A DNA stretch of 64,000 bases. Origin: an uncultured Alphaproteobacteria bacterium (GTDB lineage Bacteria > Pseudomonadota > Alphaproteobacteria > Micavibrionales > Micavibrionaceae). Below, piece by piece: positions 7,043-17,849 of this stretch. Where the stretch lies: NCBI GenBank assembly GCA_900696495.1, contig CAADGI010000017.1, positions 1-64,000 on the forward strand. The letters run 5' to 3'. A model generated the notes under the pieces. That model had not been told where the DNA came from, did not search any database, and saw only the letters and a list, made by a program, of their open reading frames with translations. Numbering within the stretch: position 1 is the first letter of the stretch; every line of letters starts with the position of its first letter. The translations under genes and the position numbers were made by a program.

Positions 7043-10000
7043 ATGGCAAACGTCGCGCTTCTTGAGAAGAACGTCGCCGATCACGACAGCGAAATGAGCG
7101 TGCTTTTGAACGCGCTCATCGCCATGAAAAAAGGCCAACATGGCGTACGCCTGCCTGTAGAATGGGAAGGCGTCGCGGGGAAAGTTGCGGATGCGTTCAA
7201 TGAAGTGATCGAGATTAACGAGCGCATGGCAAACGAACTTGCCCGCCTCAGCCGCACAGTCGGTAAAGAAGGAAAGCTCAGCCAAAGATTATCGCTGCCG
7301 AATGTCGAAGGCTTCTGGCGCGATTCAACTGAATGCGTCAACGAGCTTATCGAAGACCTTGTTCACCCCATTTCAGAAACAGCGCGGGTTATCGGATCGG
7401 TTGCGCAAGGTAACCTGTCGCAGACCATGGCGCTTGAGATTGACGACCGTCCGTTGCAAGGCGAATTCCTGCGCACTGCGAAAACAATCAACACGATGGT
7501 GGCGCAACTGGGATCGTTCGCTTCCGAAGTGACGCGGGTTGCGCGGGAAGTTGGCACCGAAGGAAAGCTCGGCGGACAGGCGAAAGTCAAGGGCGTTGCC
7601 GGCACATGGAAAGACCTGACAGATTCGGTGAACATGATGGCCGGTAATCTTACGGGCCAGGTGCGGAACATCGCCGAGGTCGCCACGGCCGTCGCCGGCG
7701 GCGACCTGTCGAAGAAAGTCGACGTCGACGTCAAAGGCGAGATTCTCGAACTTAAAAACACGATCAACACGATGGTGGACCAGCTCCGTTCCTTCGCGTC
7801 GGAAGTGACGCGGGTCGCGCGGGAGGTCGGCACCGAGGGAAAACTCGGCGGACAGGCGAACGTGGAAGGCGTAGCCGGTACGTGGAAAGACCTGACGGAT
7901 TCCGTGAATTCCATGGCTGGAAACCTTACAGCCCAGGTGCGAAACATCGCGGACGTTACAACGGCGGTCGCGAACGGCGACCTTTCGAAGAAAATCACGG
8001 TCGACGTGCAGGGCGAAATTCTCGAATTGAAAGCCACGATCAACACGATGGTGGACCAGCTCTCCTCCTTCGCGTCGGAAGTGACGCGGGTCGCGCGGGA
8101 GGTCGGCACCGAAGGAAAACTCGGCGGACAGGCGAACGTGGAAGGCGTCGCGGGTACATGGAAAGACCTCACGGATTCCGTGAACATGATGGCCGGTAAC
8201 CTGACGGGCCAGGTGCGGAACATCGCCGAAGTCGGCACGGCTATCGCCAACGGAGACCTATCGCGCAAGATTACGGTCGACGTGCAGGGCGAAATTCTCG
8301 AACTTAAAAATACGGTCAATACGATGGTCGACCAGCTCCGCTCCTTCGCCGCCGAGGTGACGCGCGTGGCGCGGGAGGTCGGCACCGAAGGAAAACTCGG
8401 CGGACAAGCGAACGTGGCGGGCGTTGCCGGAACATGGAAAGACCTTACGGAATCAGTTAACTCCATGGCCGGTAACCTCACCGGCCAGGTGCGGAACATC
8501 GCGGACGTTACGAAAGCCGTTGCCGCGGGCGACCTGTCGAAAAAAATCACCATCGACGTCAAAGGCGAAATCCTTGAACTTAAAAATACAATCAACACGA
8601 TGGTCGACCAGCTCAACTCTTTCGCCGCCGAGGTGACGCGCGTCGCGCGGGAGGTCGGCACCGAAGGAAAGCTCGGCGGTCAGGCCCGAATCGAGGGCGT
8701 CTCCGGCACATGGAAAGACCTGACGGACTCGGTCAACATGATGGCCGACAACCTCACCGGCCAGGTGCGCGGTATCGCGAAAGTCGTGACCTCGGTCGCG
8801 AACGGCGACCTGAAACGCAAACTGACCGTGGAAGCGAAAGGCGAAATCGCCGAGCTTGCCGACACGATTAACTCGATGATCGACACGCTAACGACGTTTG
8901 CCGACCAGGTGACGACCGTTGCCCGCGAAGTCGGTGTCGAAGGACAGCTGGGCGGTCAGGCGAAAGTGCCAGGTGCCTCGGGCACATGGAAAGGCCTCAC
9001 GGAAAACGTCAACCAGCTCGCCGCGAATCTGACGACCCAGGTCCGCGCCATCGCCGAGGTCGCCATTTCGGTTACGAAAGGCGACCTGACGCGATCGATC
9101 ACTGTCGGCGCGCAGGGTGAAGTCGCCGTTCTTAAAGACACGATCAACGAGATGATCCGCAACCTGCGTGACACGACGCAGAAAAACATGGAGCAGGACT
9201 GGCTGAAAACAAATCTCGCCAAGTTTTCGCGGATGCTTCAGGGTCAGCGCGATCTGACGAACGTCGGGCGTACTGTTTTGTCCGAGCTTTGCCCGGTGGT
9301 GTCGGCACAACAGGCAGAATTCTATGTTCTTGAAGGGCCGGAAGAAAATCGCTATCTCAAGCTGCTCGCCAGCTTCGCCTCGGAAGGCAAGGAGCAGATC
9401 GGCAAGCAGATCGGCATGGGCGAAGGCATCATCGGCCAGTGCGCGCTTGAGAAAAGAAAAATCGTTCTCGATAACGTGCCCAAAGGCTATATCAAGATCG
9501 CTTCCGGCCTTGGCAAGGCAAATCCGCGCAGCGTTCTCGTCCTGCCGCTGATTTTCGAAGGCCAGGTGAAGGGCGTTCTGGAACTGGCTTCGTTCGAAGG
9601 ATTCAACCCATCGCACCAGGCCCTGCTCGACCAGCTTACAGATTCCATCGGTATCGTTCTTCACACGATCGAAGCGAACATGAGAACGGAAGGTCTGTTG
9701 ACGCAATCGCAATCCCTTGCCCAGCAGCTCCAGACCCGCCAGGAAGAATTGCAACAGACAAACGAAGAATTGAAGGAAAAAGCGCACCTGCTGGCCGAAC
9801 AAAACCAGGAAGTGGAACGCAAGAACTTCGAAGTGGAACAGGCCCGTCAGGAACTTGAAGAAAAAGCAAAGCAGCTCGCCCTCACATCGAAATACAAGTC
9901 GGAATTCCTTGCCAACATGTCGCACGAATTGCGTACGCCGCTGAACAGCCTGCTCATCCTTTCCGATCAGCTCAGCAAAAACCCGGAAGGCAACCTGACG

Positions 10001-11983
10001 CCGAAGCAAACGGATTTCTCGAAGACCATTCACAGCTCGGGCAACGACCTGCTGATGCTGATCAACGACATTCTCGACCTTTCAAAAATAGAATCCGGCA
10101 CGGTAGTGGTGGAAAGCAGCGAACTGCAGCTCGAAGACCTCCAGAGCTATGTCGCGCGTACATTCAAACACGTTGCGGAATCGAAAAACGTCGACTTCCT
10201 GCTTCATTTTGCCCCGGATCTGCCCCAATTCATGGTTACGGACGCCAAGAGGCTGCAGCAAATTATTAAAAACCTGCTCTCGAACGCCTTCAAATTCACA
10301 CATCAGGGCCAGGTTACGCTTACGGTGGAAACAGCCCATGAAGGATGGAGCACGGATAACGAAGACCTCAAACGCGCCAGTGACGTTCTCGCCTTCTCGG
10401 TTGCAGATACCGGAATCGGCATTGCCGCTGACAAACAGCGCATTATTTTCGAAGCCTTCCAGCAGGCGGACGGCTCAACAAGCCGCAAATATGGAGGCAC
10501 GGGCCTCGGCCTTGCCATCAGCCGCGAGCTTTCACGCCTTCTGGGCGGCGAAATCAAGCTGGTATCACGGCCGGGCGGCGGCAGCACGTTCACATTATAT
10601 CTTCCCGTTACGTACTCCCCCCGCCGCAAGAATGTTGCCGGCGACGCGCAGATCATCCGCACTATCGAACAAAATAAAATTCCAGCGAAGGCTCCGACAG
10701 CAGAAGAAACAAACGACAGCGATGTGCTGGATACCATTTTCTCCAATCCTGAAACGGGTTCGCTGGTTAATGAGGTCGGAGATGACCGCGATTTCATACA
10801 ATCGGATGACCGCGTCCTGTTGATCGTTGAGAATGATCTTGGCTTTGCGCGTTTCATGATGGATACGGCAAGGGCCCAAGGATACAAAGTCCTGGTAACA
10901 TCGCTTGGCGCGGCGGCGCTGGCCATGACCCAAGATTACAAGCCCGACGCCATCCTGCTCGATATCTACCTGACCGATATGCAGGGATGGCGCGTGCTTG
11001 AACGCCTGAAAAACGATACCAATACGCGTCATATACCGATCTGCATTATTTCAACCGATGAATCGCGCGACCGCGCCCTTGATTCCGGCGCGCTGACTTT
11101 TGTTACAAAGCCACTGCAAAGTTCGGACCTGCTGGGAGATCTTTTGAGAAAGATTGCCGATTTCGGAACGAAGGAAAGAAAAATCCTGGTCATTGAATCC
11201 GACGAGAGCACACGGCGCGAGATCGAAGACAGCATTGCGGATAGTGAAACGAAAATCACCGTAGCCAAGAATCTCCGCTCGGCGCGTAAAGCGCTTAAGA
11301 CCGATGATTTCGATTGCATCGTCACGGGCACGGATATGGCCGATGTGGTTGAAAAAATAAATGACACGAAAGATACAGAGAATTCATCCGATGGCGCTCT
11401 CAGCACGCGCACACCCATTATCGTGTACGGAAGTGATGATATTGACGCTAAAGCGTGGGCACATATCGGTGAAAAACGCCCGATCCGCCGCGTTCATTCT
11501 CCTGAAAGGCTCCTGGATACAGTCACCCTTCACTTGCATCAGAAGGTGGCAAATATGCCGCAGGCGGCACGCAACAAAATTCTCGATTTACACCAGTCAG
11601 GCAAAGTCCTGGCCAACAAAAAGCTTCTCGTGGTCGACGATGACGCCCGTAATATTTTTGCGCTGAGCAGCGTCCTTGAAGAACACAACATGAATATATT
11701 GTCCGCTGACAGCGGGCGCGAGGCGATACGGGTATTGCAAGACGATCCCGATGTCGATATCGTTCTTATGGATATCATGATGCCGGAAATGGATGGTATG
11801 GAAACCATCCGTGAAATCAGGAAGATTTCAAGGTTGAAGAATCTGCCGATTGTCGCCGTCACGGCAAAAGCCATGAAAGGCGACCGCGAGAAATGCATTG
11901 AAGCCGGCGCATGGGACTATCTTTCCAAGCCCGTCGATATCGACCAGATGATGACAGTGCTTCGCGCATGGCTGCATCGTTAA
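7043..11983 (+). CDS. Soluble hybrid histidine kinase with tandem HAMP domains
   Basis: This 1646-residue cytoplasmic sensor kinase has no membrane segment. In order: a diverged HAMP-like start; six HAMP units of 92 residues from about residue 159 to 710; a GAF domain (about 733-880); a coiled coil; HisKA with phospho-acceptor H961 in SHELRTPL; an HATPase domain (about 1066-1190) with the DTGIGI and GTGLGL boxes; a receiver with D1307; a degenerate receiver-like segment; and a final receiver with D1577 in [12 protein letters not shown]. The layout resembles the fungal group III (Nik1/Os-1) osmosensing kinases and their bacterial relatives. It is divergent from the small operon at 6819 and 10 bases ahead of a second hybrid kinase, probably its partner. 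Confidence 0.93.
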   Translation: MANVALLEKNVADHDSEMSVLLNALIAMKKGQHGVRLPVEWEGVAGKVADAFNEVIEINERMANELARLSRTVGKEGKLSQRLSLPNVEGFWRDSTECVNELIEDLVHPISETARVIGSVAQGNLSQTMALEIDDRPLQGEFLRTAKTINTMVAQLGSFASEVTRVAREVGTEGKLGGQAKVKGVAGTWKDLTDSVNMMAGNLTGQVRNIAEVATAVAGGDLSKKVDVDVKGEILELKNTINTMVDQLRSFASEVTRVAREVGTEGKLGGQANVEGVAGTWKDLTDSVNSMAGNLTAQVRNIADVTTAVANGDLSKKITVDVQGEILELKATINTMVDQLSSFASEVTRVAREVGTEGKLGGQANVEGVAGTWKDLTDSVNMMAGNLTGQVRNIAEVGTAIANGDLSRKITVDVQGEILELKNTVNTMVDQLRSFAAEVTRVAREVGTEGKLGGQANVAGVAGTWKDLTESVNSMAGNLTGQVRNIADVTKAVAAGDLSKKITIDVKGEILELKNTINTMVDQLNSFAAEVTRVAREVGTEGKLGGQARIEGVSGTWKDLTDSVNMMADNLTGQVRGIAKVVTSVANGDLKRKLTVEAKGEIAELADTINSMIDTLTTFADQVTTVAREVGVEGQLGGQAKVPGASGTWKGLTENVNQLAANLTTQVRAIAEVAISVTKGDLTRSITVGAQGEVAVLKDTINEMIRNLRDTTQKNMEQDWLKTNLAKFSRMLQGQRDLTNVGRTVLSELCPVVSAQQAEFYVLEGPEENRYLKLLASFASEGKEQIGKQIGMGEGIIGQCALEKRKIVLDNVPKGYIKIASGLGKANPRSVLVLPLIFEGQVKGVLELASFEGFNPSHQALLDQLTDSIGIVLHTIEANMRTEGLLTQSQSLAQQLQTRQEELQQTNEELKEKAHLLAEQNQEVERKNFEVEQARQELEEKAKQLALTSKYKSEFLANMSHELRTPLNSLLILSDQLSKNPEGNLTPKQTDFSKTIHSSGNDLLMLINDILDLSKIESGTVVVESSELQLEDLQSYVARTFKHVAESKNVDFLLHFAPDLPQFMVTDAKRLQQIIKNLLSNAFKFTHQGQVTLTVETAHEGWSTDNEDLKRASDVLAFSVADTGIGIAADKQRIIFEAFQQADGSTSRKYGGTGLGLAISRELSRLLGGEIKLVSRPGGGSTFTLYLPVTYSPRRKNVAGDAQIIRTIEQNKIPAKAPTAEETNDSDVLDTIFSNPETGSLVNEVGDDRDFIQSDDRVLLIVENDLGFARFMMDTARAQGYKVLVTSLGAAALAMTQDYKPDAILLDIYLTDMQGWRVLERLKNDTNTRHIPICIISTDESRDRALDSGALTFVTKPLQSSDLLGDLLRKIADFGTKERKILVIESDESTRREIEDSIADSETKITVAKNLRSARKALKTDDFDCIVTGTDMADVVEKINDTKDTENSSDGALSTRTPIIVYGSDDIDAKAWAHIGEKRPIRRVHSPERLLDTVTLHLHQKVANMPQAARNKILDLHQSGKVLANKKLLVVDDDARNIFALSSVLEEHNMNILSADSGREAIRVLQDDPDVDIVLMDIMMPEMDGMETIREIRKISRLKNLPIVAVTAKAMKGDREKCIEAGAWDYLSKPVDIDQMMTVLRAWLHR
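7517..9172 (+). repeat. Six tandem 276-bp HAMP-coding repeats
   Basis: The motif coding [13 protein letters not shown] (with small variations) recurs at 7517, 7793, 8069, 8345, 8621 and 8897, each exactly 276 bases (92 codons) apart. Units one to five are nearly identical over long stretches even at silent positions, for example the GTCGGCACCGA blocks. The sixth and the segment before the first are more diverged. High DNA identity points to recent duplication or gene conversion and implies that unit number could vary by recombination. The repeats stay in frame throughout. Confidence 0.93.
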
Positions 11984-11993
11984 AGGAAACGCG

Positions 11994-13586
11994 ATGGTAC
12001 AAGCGGTAAAATACAACGAACAAACCGCAAGCTCTAAAGAGACCGCGATAGATCCTAACGCGGTGAATATCCTGATTGTCGACGACTTGCCGGAAAAAAT
12101 TCTGGTTTACCGGACAATTCTTGAAGACTTACAGCATAATCTGATTGTCGCGCAATCAGGTGAAGAAGCACTCAAGCTGGTTTTAAAGCATGAATTCGCC
12201 GTCATTCTCCTGGACGTTAACATGCCCGGCGTCGACGGATTTGAAACGGCAACGCTTATTCGAAGCCGCAAGAAGTCCGCGAAGACGCCGATTATCTTCC
12301 TGACTGCCTTTAATGACGAGTTCAATATCGCGCAAGGCTATGCGAGCGGCGCAGTGGATTATCTGCCCACACCCGTGGTCCCGGAAGTGCTCAAGGCTAA
12401 AGTCAAGATTTTCATTGAACTTTTCCAGATGCGTCAGCAGGCGGCGGCACAGGCTGAAGAGCGTGCAAAACGCGAAGCAGCGGAGGAATCCGACCGGCGC
12501 AAGGATGAATTTCTTGCCATTTTGGCGCATGAACTGCGCAACCCCCTCGCCCCGCTTCAAAACGCATTAAACCTGTTAAAAATTTCGGATTTGAAGCCGG
12601 ATATGGCGGCAATGGCTCACAAGATGATGAACCGGCAATTGCAGCATATGGTCAGGCTCGTCGATGACCTGATGGATGTATCCCGTATCACCCGCGGCAA
12701 AATAGACCTGCATATGGAGAATGTTTCGCTTACGGATGTGATCGAAAGCGCCGTCGAGACGGCCCGGCCGCTCATCAATGAGAAAAATCATACAATTGAA
12801 ATTGAAGCGACAGGCAAACCAGTTCTTGTCAGGGCGGATTTCGTAAGACTTTCGCAGGTATTTTCCAATCTTCTCAATAATGCTGCGAAATACATGGATC
12901 ATAACGGACTTATTACCGTGGCGATCGAACCATCGAATAATTACGTTCTTGTTCATATTAAAGATACGGGCATCGGCATCGCGCCGGAGAAGTTGCCGAC
13001 GGTATTCGATCTTTTTACACAAGTGGACAGTTCCCTGACGCGCAGCGAAGGCGGGCTTGGCATCGGACTCACGCTTGTTAAAAGTCTTGTTGAAATGCAA
13101 AAAGGCATTGTAGAGGCCAGGAGCGACGGGTTGAATTCAGGCAGCACCTTTACAGTGACGCTTCCGATCACGAAGCAGAAAAATAACGTCACACCATTTA
13201 AAGGCCATGCCGCTACACAGACTAAAAAGCCTCTGCGCATTCTGATTGTCGATGACAATCAGGATTCCGCCCAAACTCTGGGCTGGATGCTGGAGATGGA
13301 AGGACATCAGGTTTATTTAAAATTTAACGGGCCGGATGCCATAGAGATGGCGCGCCAGATCAGCCCGGAAGTCGTATTGCTGGATATCGGATTGCCGGAC
13401 ATGAACGGTTATGAGGTCTGCAGGATCATGCAGGAACAGCTTCATTTAACCGAAGCGGTTTTTATCGCGCAGACGGGCTGGGGTCAGGAAGAGCACAGGC
13501 GGCGTTCAAAAGAGGCAGGTTTTCATCATCACCTGGTGAAGCCGGTTGCCGCGACAGACCTCTATGCCATTGTGAATGCCCGCTAA
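11994..13586 (+). CDS. Hybrid histidine kinase (REC-HisKA-HATPase-REC)
   Basis: This is a 530-residue soluble kinase. An N-terminal receiver has phospho-acceptor D74 in LLDVNMPGVDG. Its usual conserved lysine is replaced by the YLPTPVVPEVL segment, a variant I recall from similar sensor proteins. A coiled-coil linker leads to HisKA with H179 (LAHELRNPL), an HATPase domain with DTGIGI and the G-rich lid, and a C-terminal receiver with D464 (LLDIGLPDMNG). The start has a good ribosome site (AAAGGAAACGCG). It follows the HAMP-repeat kinase by 10 bases, so the two probably work as a phosphorelay pair. Confidence 0.92.
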   Translation: MVQAVKYNEQTASSKETAIDPNAVNILIVDDLPEKILVYRTILEDLQHNLIVAQSGEEALKLVLKHEFAVILLDVNMPGVDGFETATLIRSRKKSAKTPIIFLTAFNDEFNIAQGYASGAVDYLPTPVVPEVLKAKVKIFIELFQMRQQAAAQAEERAKREAAEESDRRKDEFLAILAHELRNPLAPLQNALNLLKISDLKPDMAAMAHKMMNRQLQHMVRLVDDLMDVSRITRGKIDLHMENVSLTDVIESAVETARPLINEKNHTIEIEATGKPVLVRADFVRLSQVFSNLLNNAAKYMDHNGLITVAIEPSNNYVLVHIKDTGIGIAPEKLPTVFDLFTQVDSSLTRSEGGLGIGLTLVKSLVEMQKGIVEARSDGLNSGSTFTVTLPITKQKNNVTPFKGHAATQTKKPLRILIVDDNQDSAQTLGWMLEMEGHQVYLKFNGPDAIEMARQISPEVVLLDIGLPDMNGYEVCRIMQEQLHLTEAVFIAQTGWGQEEHRRRSKEAGFHHHLVKPVAATDLYAIVNAR

Positions 13587-13699
13587 GTCAGCGCGTTATA
13601 TTTTTCATAATATATAAACTGGTTGGCCGCGGTTATTGACAGAGGCTGGCGTTATGGACACTCTGTGAGCCCGAATTCACCCTTTTGCGAGCGTCCGTT

Positions 13700-14722
13700 A
13701 TGAATGCGCCCCTGCAAATCGTTTCAACCTATCACCCGACCGATATGCCCTGGGGCGGCGGAAATAATTTCTGGCGCGCTTTGCTTAATCAATTGTCCGA
13801 ACAAGACGATATGGTTTTCAGACCGCTCAAAGACGAGCCAAAAGACAATCCGCCGCATGCCGATATTATTTTTTTCAACCAGGTAAATTCCGGTCCCGCA
13901 GAAAACAGCCGCATTTACACGATTCAGGATTTTCAAAAAATCAAACGGCTTTACCCCCATGCCAAAACTCTGGTGCGCGCCATCAACCTGCGCAAGCATT
14001 CGAGATATAAAGCCAAGCTCCCTTACTTTCTGGATTGGCCGGACCGGACGAAAGACAATATTGTCAAATACCGCGTCAATACCGCTGACTTCGTCATATA
14101 TCAAAGTGAGTATCAAAAGAATTTCTTTGAAGAGTTCTGCGGCCCTACACAAAGCAGTGCAATTATTTATAACGGCGCACCATTATTATTTGCCGAGAAA
14201 GGCAAGCAGGCGCCGCGCAGAGCATTATCGGCGGATCAGCCGATCCGTTTTCTTGCCACCTCTTTTTCAGGCAACCCCAGTAAAAGACTGGGACTTATCG
14301 CGCAGCTTTCGGAATTGCCAGGCGTGGAAGTTGTTCACGCCGGCCTATGGCATAAAAATGTAGATAAACGTAAAGTCAAAACGCTCGGGACTATTTCGCA
14401 TGAAGAAATTACGAATTATATGCGCGATGCCGATTATTACCTGAAGCTTTCAGAAAACGATATCTGCCCCAATGCCCTCATCGAGGCGCTGGCTTACGGC
14501 CTGCCGGTTATTTATGACGTTGACGGCGGCGGCGCGGCTGAAATCGGCAGGCCGTTTGGTGTTGCCTTCGATCCGGCGAATATGAATGGCATGCTTGACG
14601 TTTTGAGACAACGTCATCATGAACTGGCGGAGAAAATCGCCCGCAACCGGGAGCGTTTTTTGATTACGCATGCCGCCAATGCCTATAAAAATGTTTTTAA
14701 GAAAATTTCCGGGCTTACGTGA
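13700..14722 (+). CDS. Glycosyltransferase, GT-B fold (GT1/GT4-like)
   Basis: This 340-residue protein begins with a glycine-rich donor-binding loop (WGGGNNFWRAL) and ends with the GT4-type motif NALIEALAYGLPVIYDVDGG near residue 265-285, the EX7E-like nucleotide-sugar site. It probably adds a sugar to a lipid- or polymer-linked glycan in the cytoplasm. A TTG 15 bases upstream is also open; I prefer the ATG at 13700, though neither has a good ribosome site. It is the first gene of a rightward glycan group and its stop overlaps the GTG start of the next gene. Confidence 0.8.
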   Translation: MNAPLQIVSTYHPTDMPWGGGNNFWRALLNQLSEQDDMVFRPLKDEPKDNPPHADIIFFNQVNSGPAENSRIYTIQDFQKIKRLYPHAKTLVRAINLRKHSRYKAKLPYFLDWPDRTKDNIVKYRVNTADFVIYQSEYQKNFFEEFCGPTQSSAIIYNGAPLLFAEKGKQAPRRALSADQPIRFLATSFSGNPSKRLGLIAQLSELPGVEVVHAGLWHKNVDKRKVKTLGTISHEEITNYMRDADYYLKLSENDICPNALIEALAYGLPVIYDVDGGGAAEIGRPFGVAFDPANMNGMLDVLRQRHHELAEKIARNRERFLITHAANAYKNVFKKISGLT

Positions 14723-15498
14723 TTTTGTCCATAAAAAGCGTTGCACGTAAATTATGGGCTTTTGGGCTTTATCCAAAATCCGGCATAGCCAGTTTTTTAA
14801 GCAAGTGCGGCCGCCTGCCCCTGTGCCATTATGAAGAAAAACGGCTTGGCGACGCCGTCCGGGAAAAAATAGAACGGCGCGAGCAGAATCTCTCCGTGGG
14901 CTGGGCCAAATTCGGAAAAGTCGTACGTTTTAAATTTTGTGGCGTATCCCTGATCGGCTTTTCCCTTTCGGAAGAGGAAATTAATGTTCAGCAGTTTTAT
15001 TTTTATCGCAGCGCGCAGCTGTTGCGCGAGTATCTCAATGAGTTGAAAGCGCTTAATTTTCAGGTACCTACCAAGAAAGGTTTTAGCGTTTTCGAACCGG
15101 GATGCAATTGCGGCGGGTTGTTATTCAATTTTGCAGATCATTACGGCGCGAAAATCCATGGCGCAGATATATATGCTCCTGCCATAAAAAGCGCAAAAAG
15201 ACTTGATTATCTGAAGGAAGCTGATTTTGAATGCGCGGATGTCATCCAATCCCAGTATCTGAAAAAATTTTCAGACCGGCATTTTGATATTGTTTTTGTC
15301 AGCAGCCATTTCACGCATATTATGCATGTTGTCGAGCTTGAAAATTATATTAGCGAGCTCAAGCGGATTTCCTCCACTATCATCTGCGTGGAAATAGAAG
15401 AATTTGCCGGGCGAGCGCCTATGAGTTTTTATCTCAAGGCATGGGGATTTGACTGCTCGGTTAAAGACGACATAACGTATGGGCATTTTTCGCATTAA
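14719..15498 (+). CDS. Class I SAM-dependent methyltransferase
   Basis: This 259-residue protein carries the nucleotide-binding motif I in FEPGCNCGGLLFNFA near residue 125, followed by an acidic residue in the GADIYAP strand that would hold the ribose of S-adenosylmethionine. It begins at a GTG that overlaps the TGA of the preceding glycosyltransferase (GTGA). It probably methylates a sugar or another group of the glycan built by this cluster; the substrate cannot be read from the sequence. Confidence 0.78.
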   Translation: MILSIKSVARKLWAFGLYPKSGIASFLSKCGRLPLCHYEEKRLGDAVREKIERREQNLSVGWAKFGKVVRFKFCGVSLIGFSLSEEEINVQQFYFYRSAQLLREYLNELKALNFQVPTKKGFSVFEPGCNCGGLLFNFADHYGAKIHGADIYAPAIKSAKRLDYLKEADFECADVIQSQYLKKFSDRHFDIVFVSSHFTHIMHVVELENYISELKRISSTIICVEIEEFAGRAPMSFYLKAWGFDCSVKDDITYGHFSH

Positions 15499-15502
15499 AA
15501 TC

Positions 15503-16939
15503 ATGCAAAAAAAGAAGATTCTTATATTCTGTTACCGCTTTTATGATTTCCGCCTCTGGCTGATGACGGGATTGCTGGCATCGCTCGCGCAAAAATATGA
15601 TGTGTCCATTCTGTGCCCGGGAAATCTGACTGAGACACTCAAGAATCATTTAGGTGAAAATGCCGCGATCCTGAGTTACCGGGAAAACGAGGTTTATTTT
15701 ACTTCAAAAATCCGCGAAAAAATCCATGGTTTTTGTGTTCATATCTTCAGCATGACCTATGCCAGCAAAGGATCCCACATCAACCGCTCGGCCTCTTTTC
15801 ATCGTAGCGCATTTATAAAGAAGGCCCGGGAACAAGGCATAAAGGAATCTTTGCCACGTTTTATTATCGTGTGGTTTTCACAGATCGCCTCTCTGTTCCC
15901 GCCCCTTCGGAAACTGATCGCTTGGATTTACATGCTGACGAAGCCGGAAAATCCTTTTGGCAAAATTTTGAGAGATGTAAAACCCGATTTGACCATAGCA
16001 GCCACGTTCGGACAGGAGCAGGATGGCATTTTTCTGACGGAAGCACGCGAAAATAATATTAAGACGCTTGTAGCAATACAGAGCTGGGATAAAACATCGT
16101 CAAAAGGATATCCGTTTTTATTTTCCGATCACATGATCGTATGGAACGAACCATCGCGCCAGGAAGCGATCGATTTTCTGGGTTTTCCATCAAACCGCGT
16201 ATGGGCCGAAGGCTCGCCGGTGTGGGACAATTTTTTCTCCAAAGATTATATCTTCACCAAGGAACAGTTTCTTCAGGAAATGGGCCTGAAAGCAGGTTAC
16301 AAAACTGTTTTTGTTGCCCTTAATTCCTGGAGCTATCATGAAGGGAATAAAAATCTTATAGCTCTTCTTGCAGACAGTTTGAAAAACCGGAAATTTGATG
16401 TCCCCGTTCAAATTCTTATCCGCCAACACCCTTCTTATGACGGCGAACAGTTGAAGAAAGACGATCTCGAAAAATTCATTGCACCGTTCCGTTCTGTTCC
16501 AGGGTTGCATTTCAGCAAACCGGAAACCATGTATCAGGAGCAAAATTTTCTTTATCATGAATCCGACAGCCGCCTGCAGGCTTCATGCTTTGCGCATTGC
16601 GATGTAACGCTTTCCAGCGTGTCCACTTTTATGATCGAATCCGCCATCTTTGACCGGCCGGCGATAAATATTGAATATGGCCGCTGGGTTAATGACACTT
16701 ATGATTTTGATATTTCGGAATACAAAGCCGAGCATATTTTGCGGATATATGATTACGGGGCGACATACCGCGCCTTCAATGCCGATCAGCTCATCCAGTT
16801 CATCAACCATGCGCTTAAAAACCCGGATGAAAAGCGGAGAGAGCGCGCGCAGCTGGTGGAACAGGAAGCGGGCATTAATAAAGGGGCGAGCGGACAGGCC
16901 TATCTGAACCGTATCAACAACATTCTGGATGTCGGGTAA
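15503..16939 (+). CDS. Predicted GT-B-fold glycan transferase (CDP-glycerol-transferase-like)
   Basis: This 478-residue protein has no membrane helix. The N-terminal ~60 residues form a Rossmann-like start (KKILIFCYRFYDF). The C-terminal half carries a run typical of the glycerophosphotransferase/polysialyltransferase-like GT-B group: a helix-capping RQHPSYDG, then SSVSTFMIESAIFDRPAIN near residue 375-395. It most likely joins sugars or polyol phosphates on the surface glycan. An ATG at 15479 overlaps the previous gene; I prefer 15503, 4 bases after that stop. The family is suggested by motif layout, not proven. Confidence 0.65.
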   Translation: MQKKKILIFCYRFYDFRLWLMTGLLASLAQKYDVSILCPGNLTETLKNHLGENAAILSYRENEVYFTSKIREKIHGFCVHIFSMTYASKGSHINRSASFHRSAFIKKAREQGIKESLPRFIIVWFSQIASLFPPLRKLIAWIYMLTKPENPFGKILRDVKPDLTIAATFGQEQDGIFLTEARENNIKTLVAIQSWDKTSSKGYPFLFSDHMIVWNEPSRQEAIDFLGFPSNRVWAEGSPVWDNFFSKDYIFTKEQFLQEMGLKAGYKTVFVALNSWSYHEGNKNLIALLADSLKNRKFDVPVQILIRQHPSYDGEQLKKDDLEKFIAPFRSVPGLHFSKPETMYQEQNFLYHESDSRLQASCFAHCDVTLSSVSTFMIESAIFDRPAINIEYGRWVNDTYDFDISEYKAEHILRIYDYGATYRAFNADQLIQFINHALKNPDEKRRERAQLVEQEAGINKGASGQAYLNRINNILDVG

Positions 16940-16942
16940 TTT

Positions 16943-16994
16943 ATATTGATAATTATTTAATTCAATCAATATCTTAACTGGGATCAATATTTTT
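16943..16994. repeat. AT-rich dyad and repeats before the tylF-like gene
   Basis: ATATTGAT (16943-16950) is mirrored by ATCAATAT (16965-16972), and ATCAATAT recurs at 16983-16990 followed by a short T-run. All lie in the 149-base AT-rich gap between 16939 and 17089. The arrangement could be an operator, or a weak terminator for the upstream glycosyltransferase group. Only the repeats are seen; the role is inference. Confidence 0.35.
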
Positions 16995-17088
16995 GGTTTC
17001 GATGTTTTTTATCACGGATTGCCTTGTTATTATGCGGCTTCCGTGTCATTAAATATTGAAATTTCAGCATTAGAAACGAAGAATTTTT

Positions 17089-17847
17089 ATGAAGATTACG
17101 AAAGATTGGGAATTCGGCGTATTGGGCCTTTATAACTATAACCGCCCCGGCCCGTTTGAAACTTATTTCGATTTCATCCGCGAAAATCACAAACGCATGG
17201 ATGGCGATTTCGTCGAAGCCGGTGTCTTTCGCGGCCGTAGCGCGCTGGCGCTGGCCCTGTTTCTGAAGGAATTGGGCTCTGATAAGAAAGTTTATGGTTT
17301 TGATACGTTCTCAGGTTTCGTGCCGGAGAAAAATCCAAAGGATGATTTCAAGAATTTCGACAGGCTTTTCCAGGAAAAGCGCATAACTGCCGAACATTAC
17401 GGTGATGTAAAAAAGAATATTGCGTGGCGGGAGGCCCTATTGGGTCAGAGCGTAACGCCAAAAAATATTTCCACGTCGGGGGATTTTTCAGACACCAGCC
17501 TGCAAAGCATCCAACAGAAAGCTAAAATTTTAGGACTGGATAATCTTATCCTGATGCAAGGCCCGTTTTCAGAGACCATGACAGCCAGCCAGAAAAAACC
17601 GGAAAAAATCATGGGTGTGATGCTGGATTGCGATTTATATGACGGCTATATGCAGACGTTTGGATTTTGCTGGCCGCGGATGGTATCCGGCGCCATGGTT
17701 TTCCTGGATGAATATTTCTCGCTGAAATTTCCGGGCGCGCGCCTTGCAACGGATCAGTTCCTGTCGGACAAACAAGAAAAACCCACGCTTCTTTCCGCAC
17801 ATGAAGGCGATTTTGAACGCTGGGGCATATTCAAAAGCGCGGCGTAG
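17089..17847 (+). CDS. TylF/MycF-type O-methyltransferase
   Basis: This 252-residue protein matches the macrocin-O-methyltransferase (TylF) family. It has the SAM-binding motif DFVEAGVFRGRSALALALF near residue 43-61, then YGFDTFSGF with the acidic ribose ligand, and MLDCDLYDGYM with the paired aspartates that bind the metal in this family. Members methylate sugar hydroxyls, here probably on the surface glycan. It is followed 2 bases later by the gene at 17850, so they form one unit, and it is preceded by an AT-rich gap that may hold its promoter. Confidence 0.86.
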   Translation: MKITKDWEFGVLGLYNYNRPGPFETYFDFIRENHKRMDGDFVEAGVFRGRSALALALFLKELGSDKKVYGFDTFSGFVPEKNPKDDFKNFDRLFQEKRITAEHYGDVKKNIAWREALLGQSVTPKNISTSGDFSDTSLQSIQQKAKILGLDNLILMQGPFSETMTASQKKPEKIMGVMLDCDLYDGYMQTFGFCWPRMVSGAMVFLDEYFSLKFPGARLATDQFLSDKQEKPTLLSAHEGDFERWGIFKSAA

Positions 17848-17849
17848 CG

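Noticed and set aside
7363-8661. Long open frame on the minus strand across the HAMP repeats
   Set aside because: It mirrors the codon pattern of the repeated kinase gene on the other strand, repeats every 276 bases with it, and has no ribosome site or family resemblance.
7517-9172. Regular repeats as a possible CRISPR or satellite array
   Set aside because: Units are 276 bases, in frame and code for HAMP domains; there are no unique spacers.
8888-10033. A 381-residue open frame opposite the GAF and HisKA region
   Set aside because: Antisense to a well-supported kinase; no start signal or motif.
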